Source: an uncultured Collinsella sp.
GTDB taxonomy: Bacteria; Actinomycetota; Coriobacteriia; Coriobacteriales; Coriobacteriaceae
Assembly: GCA_900541715.1 (NCBI GenBank)
Contig: UQLI01000021.1
Span: forward strand, 1-39,685
Length of the DNA stretch: 39,685 nt
Direction of reading: 5' to 3'
Under the pieces are notes generated by a model. It was not told the origin of the DNA, made no database searches, and saw only the letters and a list, made by a program, of their open reading frames with translations. Positions 1-8,300 of the stretch are shown here, in pieces. Every line of letters begins with the position of its first letter. The stretch's first letter is position 1. A program made the position numbers and the translations under genes.

Positions 1-1
1 G

Positions 2-739
2 ACCATCATCGCCGGCATGGGCGAGCTGCACCTCGAGATCATCGTCGACCGCCTGCTCCGCGAGTTCAAGGTTGACGCTAACGTCGGTAAGCCCCAGGTT
101 GCCTACCGCGAGACCGCTGGTCACGACGTCGAGAAGGCTGAGGGCAAGTTCGTCCGTCAGTCCGGCGGTCGCGGTCAGTACGGCCACGCCGTCATCAAGC
201 TCGAGAAGATGGAGGAGGGCTTTGGCTACGAGTTCGTCAACGCTATCGTCGGCGGCGTCGTGCCCAAGGAGTACATCCCGTCCATCGACAAGGGCATCCA
301 GGAGGCCCTGAACACCGGTGTTATCGCCGGCTTCCCGGTCCTCGACGTTAAGGTCACCCTGTTCGACGGTTCTTACCACGAGGTCGACTCCTCCGAGGCC
401 GCCTTCAAGATCGCCGGTTCCATGGCTATCAAGGACGCCCTCAAGAAGTCCGATCCGCAGCTGCTCGAGCCGATCATGGCTGTCGAGGTCGAGACCCCCG
501 AGCAGTACATGGGCGACGTTATGGGCAACCTCTCCGGTCGCCGCGGCAAGATCGAGGGCATGGAGGATCGCAAGAACAGCAAGCTCATCCGTGCCAAGGT
601 GCCGCTGGGCGAGATGTTCGGTTACGCTACCGACCTTCGCTCCCAGACCCAGGGCCGTGCATCCTACACGATGCAGTTCGACTCTTATGAGCCTGCGCCC
701 AAGTCCATCGTGGACGAGGTCATGAGCAAGAACGCCTAA
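2..739 (+). CDS. fusA: Elongation factor G, C-terminal part (5' end outside window)
   Basis: The frame is open from base 2, with no start in the window, and ends in TAA. It encodes the last ~245 residues of the ribosomal translocase EF-G, a GTPase that moves tRNA-mRNA after peptide transfer. It opens with the signature GMGELHLEI of domain III, then domain IV (GGRGQYGHAVI, FVNAIVGGVVPKEYIPSID) and domain V (EPIMAVEVETPEQYMGDVMGNLSGRRG). Codon use is strongly biased, as in the ribosomal genes further right. The next gene is rpsJ, 61 bases downstream; the tuf gene often found after fusA is absent. The GTPase domain lies outside the window and cannot be checked. Confidence 0.98.
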   Translation, partial: TIIAGMGELHLEIIVDRLLREFKVDANVGKPQVAYRETAGHDVEKAEGKFVRQSGGRGQYGHAVIKLEKMEEGFGYEFVNAIVGGVVPKEYIPSIDKGIQEALNTGVIAGFPVLDVKVTLFDGSYHEVDSSEAAFKIAGSMAIKDALKKSDPQLLEPIMAVEVETPEQYMGDVMGNLSGRRGKIEGMEDRKNSKLIRAKVPLGEMFGYATDLRSQTQGRASYTMQFDSYEPAPKSIVDEVMSKNA

Positions 740-764
740 GTTCGAGCTCTCTGTTACGTAATCC

Positions 765-783
765 TGCGAGAACATCTCTCGCA
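765..783 (+). other. Short hairpin in the fusA-rpsJ spacer
   Basis: A perfect 7-bp stem (TGCGAGA / TCTCGCA) with a 5-base loop sits just upstream of the rpsJ ribosome binding site. It has no U-tract, so it is not a terminator. It could be an mRNA processing or translation-control element, but this is inference. Confidence 0.45.
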
Positions 784-800
784 CTCTTTGGAGGTTTAAG

Positions 801-1109
801 TTGGCTACCCAGAAGATCCGCATTCGCCTCAAGGGCTATGATCACGAGGTCGTCGATCAGTCCGCGAAGCTCATCGTCGAGACCGCTCAGAAGACCGGCG
901 CTCGCGTTTCCGGTCCTGTCCCCCTGCCCACCGAGCGCAACCTGTACACGGTTATCCGCTCGCCGCACGTGAACAAGGACTCCCGTGAGCAGTTTGAGAT
1001 GCGCACCCACAAGCGCCTCATCGACATCCTCGACCCCACCTCGGGCACCGTTGATTCGCTCATGCGTCTCGACCTCCCCGCTGGCGTCGACATCGACATC
1101 AAGCTCTAA
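801..1109 (+). CDS. rpsJ: 30S ribosomal protein S10
   Basis: 102 residues, the normal length for S10 (NusE), a 30S head protein that also takes part in antitermination. Recognised by KIRIRLKGYDHEVVDQSA, the loop region GPVPLPTERNLYTVIRSPHVNKDSREQFEMRTHKR, and the DLPAGVDIDIKL end. The start is TTG at 801, preceded by GGAGGT at 790-795; no in-frame ATG fits the family N-terminus. It follows fusA in the same direction and is closed by a terminator at 1129, so it belongs to the str-type transcript. Its usual partner rplC lies about 14 kb downstream. Confidence 0.97.
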   Translation: MATQKIRIRLKGYDHEVVDQSAKLIVETAQKTGARVSGPVPLPTERNLYTVIRSPHVNKDSREQFEMRTHKRLIDILDPTSGTVDSLMRLDLPAGVDIDIKL

Positions 1110-1128
1110 GCGATATCGCTCATAGCTT

Positions 1129-1170
1129 AAAGGGCCTCGCTGCCGTAACGGCAGCGGGGCCCTTTTGTTT
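1129..1170 (+). terminator. Intrinsic terminator after rpsJ
   Basis: A long GC-rich stem (AAAGGGCC-CGCTGCCG, loop TAA, CGGCAGCG-GGCCCTTTT) is followed by a T-rich tract. It sits between the convergent rpsJ and birA. The minus-strand version also ends in a short T run, so it may serve both directions. Confidence 0.9.
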
Positions 1171-1224
1171 TGAATGATGGTTTGGACTGCGGGGTAATGC
1201 TGCCGAGTAGGTGGTTGCGGCGCC

Positions 1225-2001
1225 CTATTCGCTCAAGGGGCGCAGCGATGCCTCCTCAAAATGGAAGGATCGAAAGCCGTCTTCCGTTTCGATGCACGCG
1301 CGGCCGCAATCGTCGACCGTTCTAAATATGCCACGCGCCAGCTCGTCCTCAGCGGGGGAGCGGGCGATAACGTGCTCCCCGATCCAATTGAGGTGAGCGA
1401 TATATTCGTCGTGGACGGGCGCGAGCGGACCGGCGTCTTCTTCCTTGGCGTTGAGGCGCTCTGCCCAGGCATCTACAGCGTCTATAACTGCGTGATAGAC
1501 CTCATCGAGGAGCATGTCGACGGCGGGAACGTTCTTGTTGAGGTCTGACAGGCCGATTGCTGGCAGGCCGCCATCGGGAACCTCCGCGGGCACATAGTTC
1601 ACGTTAACGCCGATGCCACAGACCGCAAAGGGGTTGCCTTCGTTATCGCGTGCGGCCTCGACCAGAATGCCGCCGAGTTTGCGTCCACGCGCGACCAGGT
1701 CGTTGGGCCATTTGAGGCCAATCTCGTTTGCAAGACCCTGTTTTTCGAGTGCCTCGAGCACCGCTAAGCCGCTGACGGCGGCAAGACCAGAGAACTTTGC
1801 AGGATTAACGCATGGGCGCAGGACAATCGAAAGCAATAAGTTGCCGACGGTTGAGTCCCACTTGTGCCCGCGCCGACCGCGTCCTGCTGTCTGAGCCCGG
1901 GCGGCAAGTCCTGTGCCGTGCGGCGCTCCCTGTTTTCCTGCTTCGAGCAGGTCATCGTTGGTCGATCCGGTTACGTCGACCACTGTTAAGCGTAAATCCA
2001 T
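1225..2001 (-). CDS. birA: Biotin--[acetyl-CoA-carboxylase] ligase, class without DNA-binding domain
   Basis: 258 residues. It activates biotin as biotinyl-AMP and attaches it to the AccB lysine. Visible motifs: STNDDLLE near residue 13, the biotin/ATP loop AGRGRRGHKWDS (~40-51), GLKWPNDLV and KLGGILVE in the catalytic core, and a C-terminal SH3-like part. The protein begins directly with the catalytic domain. The N-terminal helix-turn-helix of bifunctional BirA repressors is missing, so this copy should be an enzyme only. The ATG has a strong AGGAGGT upstream on the minus strand. It is divergent from the fab/acc operon, which encodes its substrate AccB at 7382, and shares the intergenic dyads at 2096-2159. 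Confidence 0.93.
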   Translation of the reverse strand: MDLRLTVVDVTGSTNDDLLEAGKQGAPHGTGLAARAQTAGRGRRGHKWDSTVGNLLLSIVLRPCVNPAKFSGLAAVSGLAVLEALEKQGLANEIGLKWPNDLVARGRKLGGILVEAARDNEGNPFAVCGIGVNVNYVPAEVPDGGLPAIGLSDLNKNVPAVDMLLDEVYHAVIDAVDAWAERLNAKEEDAGPLAPVHDEYIAHLNWIGEHVIARSPAEDELARGIFRTVDDCGRACIETEDGFRSFHFEEASLRPLSE

Positions 2002-2095
2002 AACAGCTGGTACCTCCTAAGGTAATAAGGCAATCGCGTAATGGTGTCGAGAGATAGACACAATGTGAAGCCTTTGTCGCATTTGGACAATTTAA

Positions 2096-2159
2096 TGTTA
2101 ACACGTCAACAAAGACTGAAATGCGTTATCCTCTCTTGGTCGATGTAAACACGTCAACA
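2096..2159. promoter_or_regulatory. Twin 16-bp operator-like dyads in the birA/fabH divergent region
   Basis: Two copies of TGTWAACACGTCAACA lie at 2096-2111 and 2144-2159, starting 48 bp apart and differing at one base. Each is an imperfect dyad (TGTnnAC..GTnnACA type). On the minus strand each contains TTGACG, a good -35-like hexamer. The downstream copy ends 5 bases before the AAAGGAGG site of fabH. A regulator bound here would control fabH and probably birA. No regulator gene (such as fabT or fapR) is adjacent. I could not assign a convincing -10/-35 pair for fabH. Confidence 0.6.
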
Positions 2160-2177
2160 ATTCAAAGGAGGTTAGTG

Positions 2178-3137
2178 ATGGGTTTCACGATTCTTGGAAC
2201 AGGTTCGGCACTTCCTGAGCGCAGTGTTTCCAATGACGAGCTGTCTGAGTTCCTCGATACCTCGGATGAGTGGATTTTTGCTCGCACAGGTATCAAGAGC
2301 CGCCACGTCTGCACCACCGAGTCACTTGACGACCTTGCCGTAGCGGCGAGCGAGCGGGCACTCCAGGTGTCCGGAATCGACGCGAGCCAGCTGGATCTAA
2401 TCGTCTGCTCGACGACAACGGGTGACCATCTTGTTCCCGCCGAGGCGTGTGCCGTAGCCGAGCGTCTGGGCGCGACGTGTCCTGCCTTCGATGTCTCGGC
2501 GGCCTGCGCCGGCTTCGTATTTGCGCTCGATGTCGCCGAGGGCTATATCGCTCGAGGACGAGCCAAGCATGTGCTTGTCGTTGCCTCCGAGCAGATGACG
2601 CGCGCCCTTGACTGGTCAGACCGCGCCACGTGCGTGCTCTTTGGCGATGGCGCGGGTGCTGCGGTCATAGGGGCTGGGGGAGAGAATCCCCTTGCTGTTG
2701 AGCTTTCGACGGCGCCCGACGTCGAGACGTTGCACGTTCCCGGTCTGGTCGGCAACTCGCCGTTTAAGGCTTCCGCAGATAGCGAGAGCGTGCTGTCCAT
2801 GAATGGCCGCCGCGTGTTCAAGTTCGGCGTCAACGCCATCTGCGACACGGTCCATAAGCTTGCGAGCGATGCGGGCATTTCGGTCGAAGACATCGACCAT
2901 TTTGTATTCCATCAGGCTAACGAACGAATCCTGAGTCAGGCGGTCAAGCGCCTAGGCGTGCCGGACGAGCGCGTGGTTCGCACGTTGCGCGAGACCGGCA
3001 ACATTTCGAGCGCCTGTATTCCGCTTGCTCTCGATCGACTGGCAAATACCGGCGCGCTGCACGCGGGCGACACCATCGCCCTGGTCGGATTTGGCGCCGG
3101 CTTGGATGTAGGTGGCTATCTACTTCGCTGGAAGTAG
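2178..3137 (+). CDS. fabH: 3-oxoacyl-ACP synthase III (KAS III)
   Basis: 319 residues. It starts fatty-acid synthesis by condensing acetyl-CoA (or another short acyl-CoA) with malonyl-ACP. The thiolase-fold catalytic triad is visible: Cys110 in DVSAACAGF, His245 in FHQAN, Asn275 in GNISSACIPLAL. The DEWIFARTGI motif near the N-terminus is typical. The start is ATG 2178, preceded by AAAGGAGG at 2164-2171; a GTG directly upstream and a longer in-frame extension to 2121 are less likely because the family begins near this ATG. First gene of the fab/acc operon. Confidence 0.96.
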   Translation: MGFTILGTGSALPERSVSNDELSEFLDTSDEWIFARTGIKSRHVCTTESLDDLAVAASERALQVSGIDASQLDLIVCSTTTGDHLVPAEACAVAERLGATCPAFDVSAACAGFVFALDVAEGYIARGRAKHVLVVASEQMTRALDWSDRATCVLFGDGAGAAVIGAGGENPLAVELSTAPDVETLHVPGLVGNSPFKASADSESVLSMNGRRVFKFGVNAICDTVHKLASDAGISVEDIDHFVFHQANERILSQAVKRLGVPDERVVRTLRETGNISSACIPLALDRLANTGALHAGDTIALVGFGAGLDVGGYLLRWK

Positions 3138-3189
3138 TTGCACATAGGAAATGAAAACGCCCCTGGGGCACAAACAAAGGAGAACTACC

Positions 3190-3426
3190 ATGACAGATCA
3201 GAAGACCTTCGAGCGCGTTTGCGACGTTATCCGCGAGACCGCCGGCCTTGACGATGTCGAGATGAAGCCCGAGTCCACGCTCGAGGAGATTGGCCTCGAC
3301 AGTCTGGGTACCGTCGAGATCCTCGTTGCCGTCGAGGACGAGTTTGGCATTGAGCTCGATACCGAGGAGAACCCCAAGACGGTCGGCGAGTTCGTCGATA
3401 CGGTCGAGGCGGCATTGGAGAAGTAG
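3190..3426 (+). CDS. acpP: Acyl carrier protein
   Basis: 78 residues, acidic, the normal ACP size. It carries growing acyl chains on a phosphopantetheine arm. The attachment site is Ser38 in the classical GLDSLGTVEI motif. The start is ATG 3190, with AAAGGAGA at 3176-3183. It lies between fabH and fabK, as in Firmicutes-type fab clusters. The stop codon touches the start of fabK, implying translational coupling. The holo-ACP synthase that would modify it is not in this window. Confidence 0.97.
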   Translation: MTDQKTFERVCDVIRETAGLDDVEMKPESTLEEIGLDSLGTVEILVAVEDEFGIELDTEENPKTVGEFVDTVEAALEK

Positions 3427-3428
3427 TG

Positions 3429-4373
3429 ATGCTCAAGTCTCCTCTCTGCGATCTGCTCGGCATCGAAAAGCCCGTGTTCCAGGGTGGCATGGCCTGGATT
3501 GCCGACGCCTCGCTGGCATCTGCCGTGTCCGAGGCAGGCGGCTTAGGCATTATCGCGGCCATGAATGCCGACGCAAACTGGTTGCGCGATCAGATTCACG
3601 AGCTGCGCGCCAAGACGGATAAGCCCTTTGGCGTCAACGTTATGCTCATGAGCCCGTTTGTCGACGAGGTCGCACAAGTGGTGATTGATGAGCAGGTGCC
3701 CGTCGTGGTGACCGGCGCCGGCAATCCCACCAAGTACATGAAGGCCTGGAACGATGCAGGCATCAAGGTCATTCCCGTCGTGGCTTCGGTGGCGCTGGCG
3801 CGTCTCGTGGCGCGTCGCGGAGCCACTGCCGTGGTTGCCGAGGGCACCGAATCAGGCGGCCATATTGGCGAGACCTCGACGATGGCACTGGTCCCGCAGG
3901 TTGTCGACGCGGTCGATATTCCCGTGGTTGCGGCTGGCGGCATCGCCGATGGCCGCGGTGTGGCGGCCGCCTTTATGCTCGGCGCTGCCGGCGTCCAGGT
4001 GGGAACACGCTTTCTGGTCGCAAACGAGTGCACCGTATCCGAACAGTACAAAGAGCTGGTGCTCAAGGCGGGCGACACGTCGACGCGTGCGACCGGTCGC
4101 TCGACGGGACATCCGGTTCGCGCCCTCAAGAGCCCCTTTACCAACGCGTATGCCAAGAATGAGGCGGCGGGCGCAAGCCCCGAGGAGCTCGGGGCCATGG
4201 GCACGGGCGCGCTTCGTAAAGCCGCAAAGGACGGTAATTACGAAGAGGGTTCGTATTTGTGCGGACAGATTGCCGGCATGGTAAACAAGCGCCAGAGCGC
4301 ACGCGAAATCGTCGACGATCTGGTCGATGGCGCCGAGCATGTCCTTAAGGGTGCGTTCGCATGGGTAGCGTAG
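3429..4373 (+). CDS. fabK: Enoyl-ACP reductase II (FMN-dependent, FabK type)
   Basis: 314 residues. It performs the last reduction of each elongation cycle using FMN and NAD(P)H. It belongs to the nitronate-monooxygenase/FabK TIM-barrel family: GIEKPVFQGGMAWIADASLA at the N-terminus, PFGVNVML, VVAEGTESGGHIG (conserved flavin-site His), PVVAAGGIADGRG and the phosphate loop GAAGVQVGTRF. No FabI-type short-chain reductase is present here. FabK enzymes are known to be insensitive to triclosan. ATG 3429 lies 8 bases after GGAG; an adjacent GTG at 3426 overlaps the acpP stop and is possible. It overlaps fabD by 13 bases. Confidence 0.94.
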   Translation: MLKSPLCDLLGIEKPVFQGGMAWIADASLASAVSEAGGLGIIAAMNADANWLRDQIHELRAKTDKPFGVNVMLMSPFVDEVAQVVIDEQVPVVVTGAGNPTKYMKAWNDAGIKVIPVVASVALARLVARRGATAVVAEGTESGGHIGETSTMALVPQVVDAVDIPVVAAGGIADGRGVAAAFMLGAAGVQVGTRFLVANECTVSEQYKELVLKAGDTSTRATGRSTGHPVRALKSPFTNAYAKNEAAGASPEELGAMGTGALRKAAKDGNYEEGSYLCGQIAGMVNKRQSAREIVDDLVDGAEHVLKGAFAWVA

Positions 4374-5287
4374 CGTTTCTGTTTGCCGGTCAGGGTGCCC
4401 AGCATTCCGCGATGGGCGTCGACCTCATCGAGGCATCGCCGGCGGCTGCCGAGGTGTTCGCCATTGCCGACGAGGTGCGCCCGGGGACCAGCGAGCAGTG
4501 CCGGAGCGCCTCCAAGGAGGAGCTCTCGCAGACCGAGAACACGCAGCCTTGCGTGTTCGTGCACGACTTGGCTGTCGCCGTCGCCCTGCGCGAGCGCGGC
4601 GTGGTGCCTGCCGCCTGTGCGGGATTCTCGCTGGGCGAGGTCGCCGCGCTCACCTTTGCGGGGGCGTTCGATACGCGAGCGGGCTTTGAGCTCGTGTGTG
4701 AGCGCGCGGCATTGATGGCCACGGCGGCTGAGCGTCGCCCCGGCGGCATGCGCGCCGTCATCAAACTCGATGCGGCGCAGGTCGAGGGCCTGGCAAAACA
4801 GGCCGGCGAGGACTGCTGGCCGGTCAACTACAACAGCCCCCAGCAGACGGTTGTGGCCGGAGCGCCCGATGCGTTGCAGACCCTCGACGCCCTGGTAAAA
4901 GAGGCTGGTGGCCGGGCCATGAAGGTCGCGGTGTCGGGTGCATTCCATAGCCCCTATATGGCCGAGGCGACTGAAGGGCTGGCGACGTATATCCAAGCCG
5001 GCCACGCGCCGTCCCCGCTGCTCATTCCTGTTATGGCAAATATGACGGCGGCACCCTATCCGGCCGACCTGCAAGCGGCATCGGACGTGCTGGCCAACCA
5101 GGTGAGTCATGCCGTGCGCTGGGTCGACACGCTGCATGCTCTGCAGGATCAAGGCATCGACACGTTTATTGAGGTCGGCCCCGGCAAAACGCTGTCCGGC
5201 TTGGTCAAGCGTACGCTGAGCGCCGTTCGTGTGTATTCGTGCGAAACGGCCGAACAGGTCGCAGCTATTGTCGACGAGCTCGCATAG
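4361..5287 (+). CDS. fabD: Malonyl-CoA:ACP transacylase
   Basis: 308 residues. It transfers malonyl groups from CoA to ACP, linking acetyl-CoA carboxylase to the elongation cycle. The N-terminal FLFAGQGAQ motif is followed by the nucleophile elbow GFSLGE with Ser90. The usual residue before this serine is His (GHSLGE), here Phe. Catalytic His196 lies in GAFHSPYM. The C-terminal VGPGKTLSGLVKR motif is present. The start overlaps the end of fabK, with the same reading direction and operon. Length and motif order are normal for bacterial FabD. Confidence 0.95.
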   Translation: MGSVAFLFAGQGAQHSAMGVDLIEASPAAAEVFAIADEVRPGTSEQCRSASKEELSQTENTQPCVFVHDLAVAVALRERGVVPAACAGFSLGEVAALTFAGAFDTRAGFELVCERAALMATAAERRPGGMRAVIKLDAAQVEGLAKQAGEDCWPVNYNSPQQTVVAGAPDALQTLDALVKEAGGRAMKVAVSGAFHSPYMAEATEGLATYIQAGHAPSPLLIPVMANMTAAPYPADLQAASDVLANQVSHAVRWVDTLHALQDQGIDTFIEVGPGKTLSGLVKRTLSAVRVYSCETAEQVAAIVDELA

Positions 5288-5317
5288 CCCACAGGGCTGT
5301 AACCCGAAAGGAACGAC

Positions 5318-6091
5318 ATGGGCAATTTGAACAACGGCGCGCTCGAGCGTGACGGATCGCGCCGCGTGGCGCTGGTCACGGGCGGCTCGCGCGGCATCGG
5401 TCGCGCTTGTGCCGTGGGCCTGGCGGAAGACGGCTTTGATATCGCCGTCGTCTATGCCGGCAGCGTCGATGCGGCGCGCGAGACGTGCGAAGCCTGCGAG
5501 GCGTCTGGCGCTACGGCACGCGCATATCAATGCGACGTGGCCGATCCCGCTGCCGTCAACGCGTGCGTGGAAACGGTCCTCAACGACTTTGGCTCCATTT
5601 GGGCGCTCGTCAACAACGCCGGCATCACGCGCGACGGCCTGCTCATGCGTATGGGTGACGATGCCTTCGACCGCGTGCTCGATGTCAATCTCAAGGGCAC
5701 GTTCAATACGACGCGCGCGCTCACCAAGACCTTTATGCGCCAGCGTGGCGGTTGCGTCATCAACATGAGCTCGGTTGTGGGCCTGATGGGCAATGCCGGG
5801 CAGGCCAACTACGCTGCCTCCAAGGCGGGCGTGATCGGCCTGACCAAGGCGGTGGCGCGCGAGCTTGCGCCCCGCGGCGTTCGAGTGAACGCGGTTGCCC
5901 CCGGGTTTGTCGAGACGGATATGACGGCAAAGCTCTCGGAAAAGGTTCGCGCGGCAACCGAGGAGCAGATTCCCCTTAAGCGTATGGCGCAGCCCGAGGA
6001 GGTGGCCGGTGTGGTGCGCTTTTTAGCGAGCGATGCGGCTGCCTACATTACGGGCGAGGTCGTGCGTGTCGACGGCGGAATGGCGATGTAG
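5318..6091 (+). CDS. fabG: 3-oxoacyl-ACP reductase
   Basis: 257 residues, a classical short-chain dehydrogenase that reduces 3-oxoacyl-ACP with NADPH. The Rossmann motif TGGSRGIG starts at residue 21. NNAG is at 99-102, and the catalytic set is Ser152 (MSS), Tyr165 and Lys169 (YAASK). The FabG-type end YITGEVVRVDGGMAM is complete. The N-terminus carries about 13 extra polar residues before the first strand. The ATG follows AAAGGAA. Its place between fabD and fabF supports FabG over other short-chain dehydrogenases. Confidence 0.95.
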   Translation: MGNLNNGALERDGSRRVALVTGGSRGIGRACAVGLAEDGFDIAVVYAGSVDAARETCEACEASGATARAYQCDVADPAAVNACVETVLNDFGSIWALVNNAGITRDGLLMRMGDDAFDRVLDVNLKGTFNTTRALTKTFMRQRGGCVINMSSVVGLMGNAGQANYAASKAGVIGLTKAVARELAPRGVRVNAVAPGFVETDMTAKLSEKVRAATEEQIPLKRMAQPEEVAGVVRFLASDAAAYITGEVVRVDGGMAM

Positions 6092-6130
6092 AAACTAGGG
6101 CCGAACAACGGCTTGAATGAGGAGACCATG

Positions 6131-7378
6131 ATGGAACAGAGAGTTGCAATCACCGGTATCGGTGCCGTATCGCCACTCGGCAATACCGCGCTTGCCACCT
6201 GGGCGGCCATGTGCGCCGGAACGTGCGGTATCGGCCCGATCACGCACTTCGAGACCGATGCGTTTGCCGTTAAGGTGGCGGCCGAGGTCAAGGGTTTTGA
6301 CGGCAACGAGTACTTTGGCAAGCGTGACGCCAAGCACCTGGACCCCTGCGTTCAGTTTGCCCTGGCAGCGTCGGACGAGGCCATGCACGATGCGGGCTTT
6401 GATGTCGAGGGCGCCATCGATCGCGAGCGCCTGGGCGTCTACGTGGGTTCGGGCGTGGGCGGCATGCAGACACTCGTCGACAACGTCCACACGATTGCCG
6501 ATCGGGGGCCCCGCCGCGCATCGCCCTATATGATCGCGATGATGATCCCCAATATGGCTTCGGGCAATATCGCGATCCGCCACAAGGCAAAGGGCCCGAC
6601 CCTGCCCGTGGTGACCGCCTGCGCGACCTCGGCCCATGCCGTGGGCGAGGCGTTCCGCGCCATCAAGCATGGCTATGCCGATGCAATCCTGGCCGGCGGC
6701 GCCGAGGCCGCAATCATTCCCGATGCCGTTGCGGGCTTTACGTCCTGCCGTGCTCTCACCACTAATCCTGACCCGTCGACGGCATGCTGTCCGTTCGATG
6801 CAGACCGCGACGGCTTTGTGATGGGCGAGGGCGCCTGCGTGCTGGTTCTCGAGAGCATGGAGCATGCGCAGGCGCGCGGTGCGCACATTTATGCCGAGGT
6901 CGTGGGTTACGGCAACACCGATGATGCCTATCACATCACGAGCCCCGATCCCGAGGCTGCCGGCATCGCCCGTGCGATATCGCTGGCGGTGGCCGAGGGC
7001 GACGTTAAGCCTTCCGAGGGCCTCTACATCAACGCTCACGGCACCTCGACCAAGCTCAACGATTCGTCCGAGACGGCGGGCATTAAGCGTGCGCTCGGCG
7101 AGGACGCGGCACGCGCCGCGCACGTCTCGTCGACCAAGTCGATGACCGGCCACATGATCGGTGCTACGGGCGCCATCGAGGTCATGGCCTGTGCCATGGC
7201 GCTCGAGCAGGGCGTGGTGCCCCCGACCATTAACTACCACACGCCCGATCCCGTCTGCGATCTTGATTACACGCCTAATCGAGCGGTTCGCGCCGACCTT
7301 ACCTGGGCGCTTTCGACCAATCTGGGCTTTGGCGGACACAATGCCGCCATCGCGCTGCGTAGATATGCAAGGAGCTAG
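6131..7378 (+). CDS. fabF: 3-oxoacyl-ACP synthase II (KAS II)
   Basis: 415 residues. It condenses acyl-ACP with malonyl-ACP in the elongation rounds. The thiolase-fold active site is Cys164 (VVTACATSAHAVGEA), His303 (NAHGTSTKLND) and His341 (KSMTGHMIGATG). The family N-terminus VAITGIGAVSPLG begins at residue 5. ATG 6131 sits 6 bases after AGGAG at 6120-6124; the adjacent ATG 6128 is also possible, and a TTG at 6113 is unlikely. No second KAS (FabB) is present, so FabF probably does all elongation encoded here. The next gene starts 3 bases after the stop. Confidence 0.96.
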   Translation: MEQRVAITGIGAVSPLGNTALATWAAMCAGTCGIGPITHFETDAFAVKVAAEVKGFDGNEYFGKRDAKHLDPCVQFALAASDEAMHDAGFDVEGAIDRERLGVYVGSGVGGMQTLVDNVHTIADRGPRRASPYMIAMMIPNMASGNIAIRHKAKGPTLPVVTACATSAHAVGEAFRAIKHGYADAILAGGAEAAIIPDAVAGFTSCRALTTNPDPSTACCPFDADRDGFVMGEGACVLVLESMEHAQARGAHIYAEVVGYGNTDDAYHITSPDPEAAGIARAISLAVAEGDVKPSEGLYINAHGTSTKLNDSSETAGIKRALGEDAARAAHVSSTKSMTGHMIGATGAIEVMACAMALEQGVVPPTINYHTPDPVCDLDYTPNRAVRADLTWALSTNLGFGGHNAAIALRRYARS

Positions 7379-7381
7379 AGC

Positions 7382-7858
7382 ATGGATTCCAAAAGACTTG
7401 CCGAGATAGCCGATGTGATGGAGGACCGCGGCCTCACGCGCGTGCGTGTTGAGGAGCCCGATGGCACCGCGGTCGAGCTCGAGCGCGCGAGTGCCGCGCA
7501 GCCGGTTGCCGTGCCCATGCCTATGCCGGGTGCCGTGACTGCTCCGGCGGTGGCTCCTATCGCCATGCCTGCTGCCGCACCGGAGCCCGCCGCGCAGGCG
7601 CCTGTCGCCGCACCGGAGCCTAAGGGCACCGAGGTGACCGCTCCCATGGTCGGCGTTTTCTATGCTGCCCCGGCGCCGGGCGACGAACCGTTTGTGCACG
7701 TGGGCTCCAAGGTCAAGGCCGGCGAGACCCTCTGCATCATCGAGGCCATGAAAGTCCTCAACGAGGTGACGGCAGAGACGGATGGCGAGGTACTCGAGAT
7801 CTGCGTGGCCGACGGCGACCTCGTGGAGTTTGGCAGCTGCCTCATGAGGATCGGATAG
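7382..7858 (+). CDS. accB: Biotin carboxyl carrier protein of acetyl-CoA carboxylase
   Basis: 158 residues. It carries carboxybiotin between AccC and the carboxyltransferase. An N-terminal helical domain (~1-36) is followed by a Pro/Ala-rich flexible linker (~37-80). The biotinyl domain follows, with Lys124 in EAMKVLNEV as the biotin site (the family consensus is EAMKM; here the residue after Lys is Val). The ATG is preceded by AAGGAG at 7369-7374. Its ligase BirA is encoded divergently at the start of this operon. The accB-fabZ-accC order is the one seen in Firmicutes clusters. Confidence 0.96.
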   Translation: MDSKRLAEIADVMEDRGLTRVRVEEPDGTAVELERASAAQPVAVPMPMPGAVTAPAVAPIAMPAAAPEPAAQAPVAAPEPKGTEVTAPMVGVFYAAPAPGDEPFVHVGSKVKAGETLCIIEAMKVLNEVTAETDGEVLEICVADGDLVEFGSCLMRIG

Positions 7859-7867
7859 GTGATATCC

Positions 7868-8290
7868 ATGAACAAAGAAGAGCTCAAGAAGCTGTTGCCG
7901 CATCGTGAGCCGATGCTTTTGCTTGACGAAGCCGAGCTGGTGGGCGACGAGGCCCACGGCAAGATCACGATTACGGGCGACGAGTACTTTTTGCAGGGGC
8001 ATTTTCCGAGAAACCCGGTTGTCCCCGGCGTGATTCAGTGCGAGATGCTCGCCCAGAACTGCTGCGTGCTGCTGATGGGCGATGAGGAGGCGCGCGGCGC
8101 GACGCCGTTCTACACGAGTCTGGACAAGGTGCGCTTTAAGCGTCCGGTGCGCCCGGGCGACACGGTGGATCTGGTGTGCTCCATCACGCGTGCGCGCGGG
8201 CCGTTCCGCTTTGCGACGGGTACTGCGAGCGTCAACGGTGAGGTTTGCTGCCACGCCGATATGTCTTTTGCACTCATGCACGAAAGTTAA
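7868..8290 (+). CDS. fabZ: 3-hydroxyacyl-ACP dehydratase
   Basis: 140 residues, single hot-dog domain. It removes water from 3-hydroxyacyl-ACP. The active site is clear: His45 in FLQGHFPRNPVVPGV and Glu59 in IQCEMLAQ. The N-terminal LLPHREPMLLLD is the FabZ hallmark. The start is ATG 7868 with AGGTGAT shortly upstream; a GTG at 7859 would add three residues without family support. It is embedded between accB and accC, 9 bases after accB and 10 before accC. No fabA, and no separate isomerase for unsaturated fatty acids, is visible. Confidence 0.95.
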   Translation: MNKEELKKLLPHREPMLLLDEAELVGDEAHGKITITGDEYFLQGHFPRNPVVPGVIQCEMLAQNCCVLLMGDEEARGATPFYTSLDKVRFKRPVRPGDTVDLVCSITRARGPFRFATGTASVNGEVCCHADMSFALMHES

Positions 8291-8300
8291 GGAAGGCTTC

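Noticed and set aside
1211..1396. Small plus-strand gene opposite birA
   Set aside because: No ribosome binding site and no family features; it overlaps the conserved birA C-terminus on the other strand.
4238..5530. A 430-codon open frame on the minus strand
   Set aside because: Antisense to fabD and parts of fabK and fabG; Arg/His-rich with no recognisable domain.
8082..8300. Long N-terminal extension of AccC
   Set aside because: The extension is fabZ DNA read in another phase; ATG 8301 has AAGGAAGG upstream and gives the standard AccC N-terminus.
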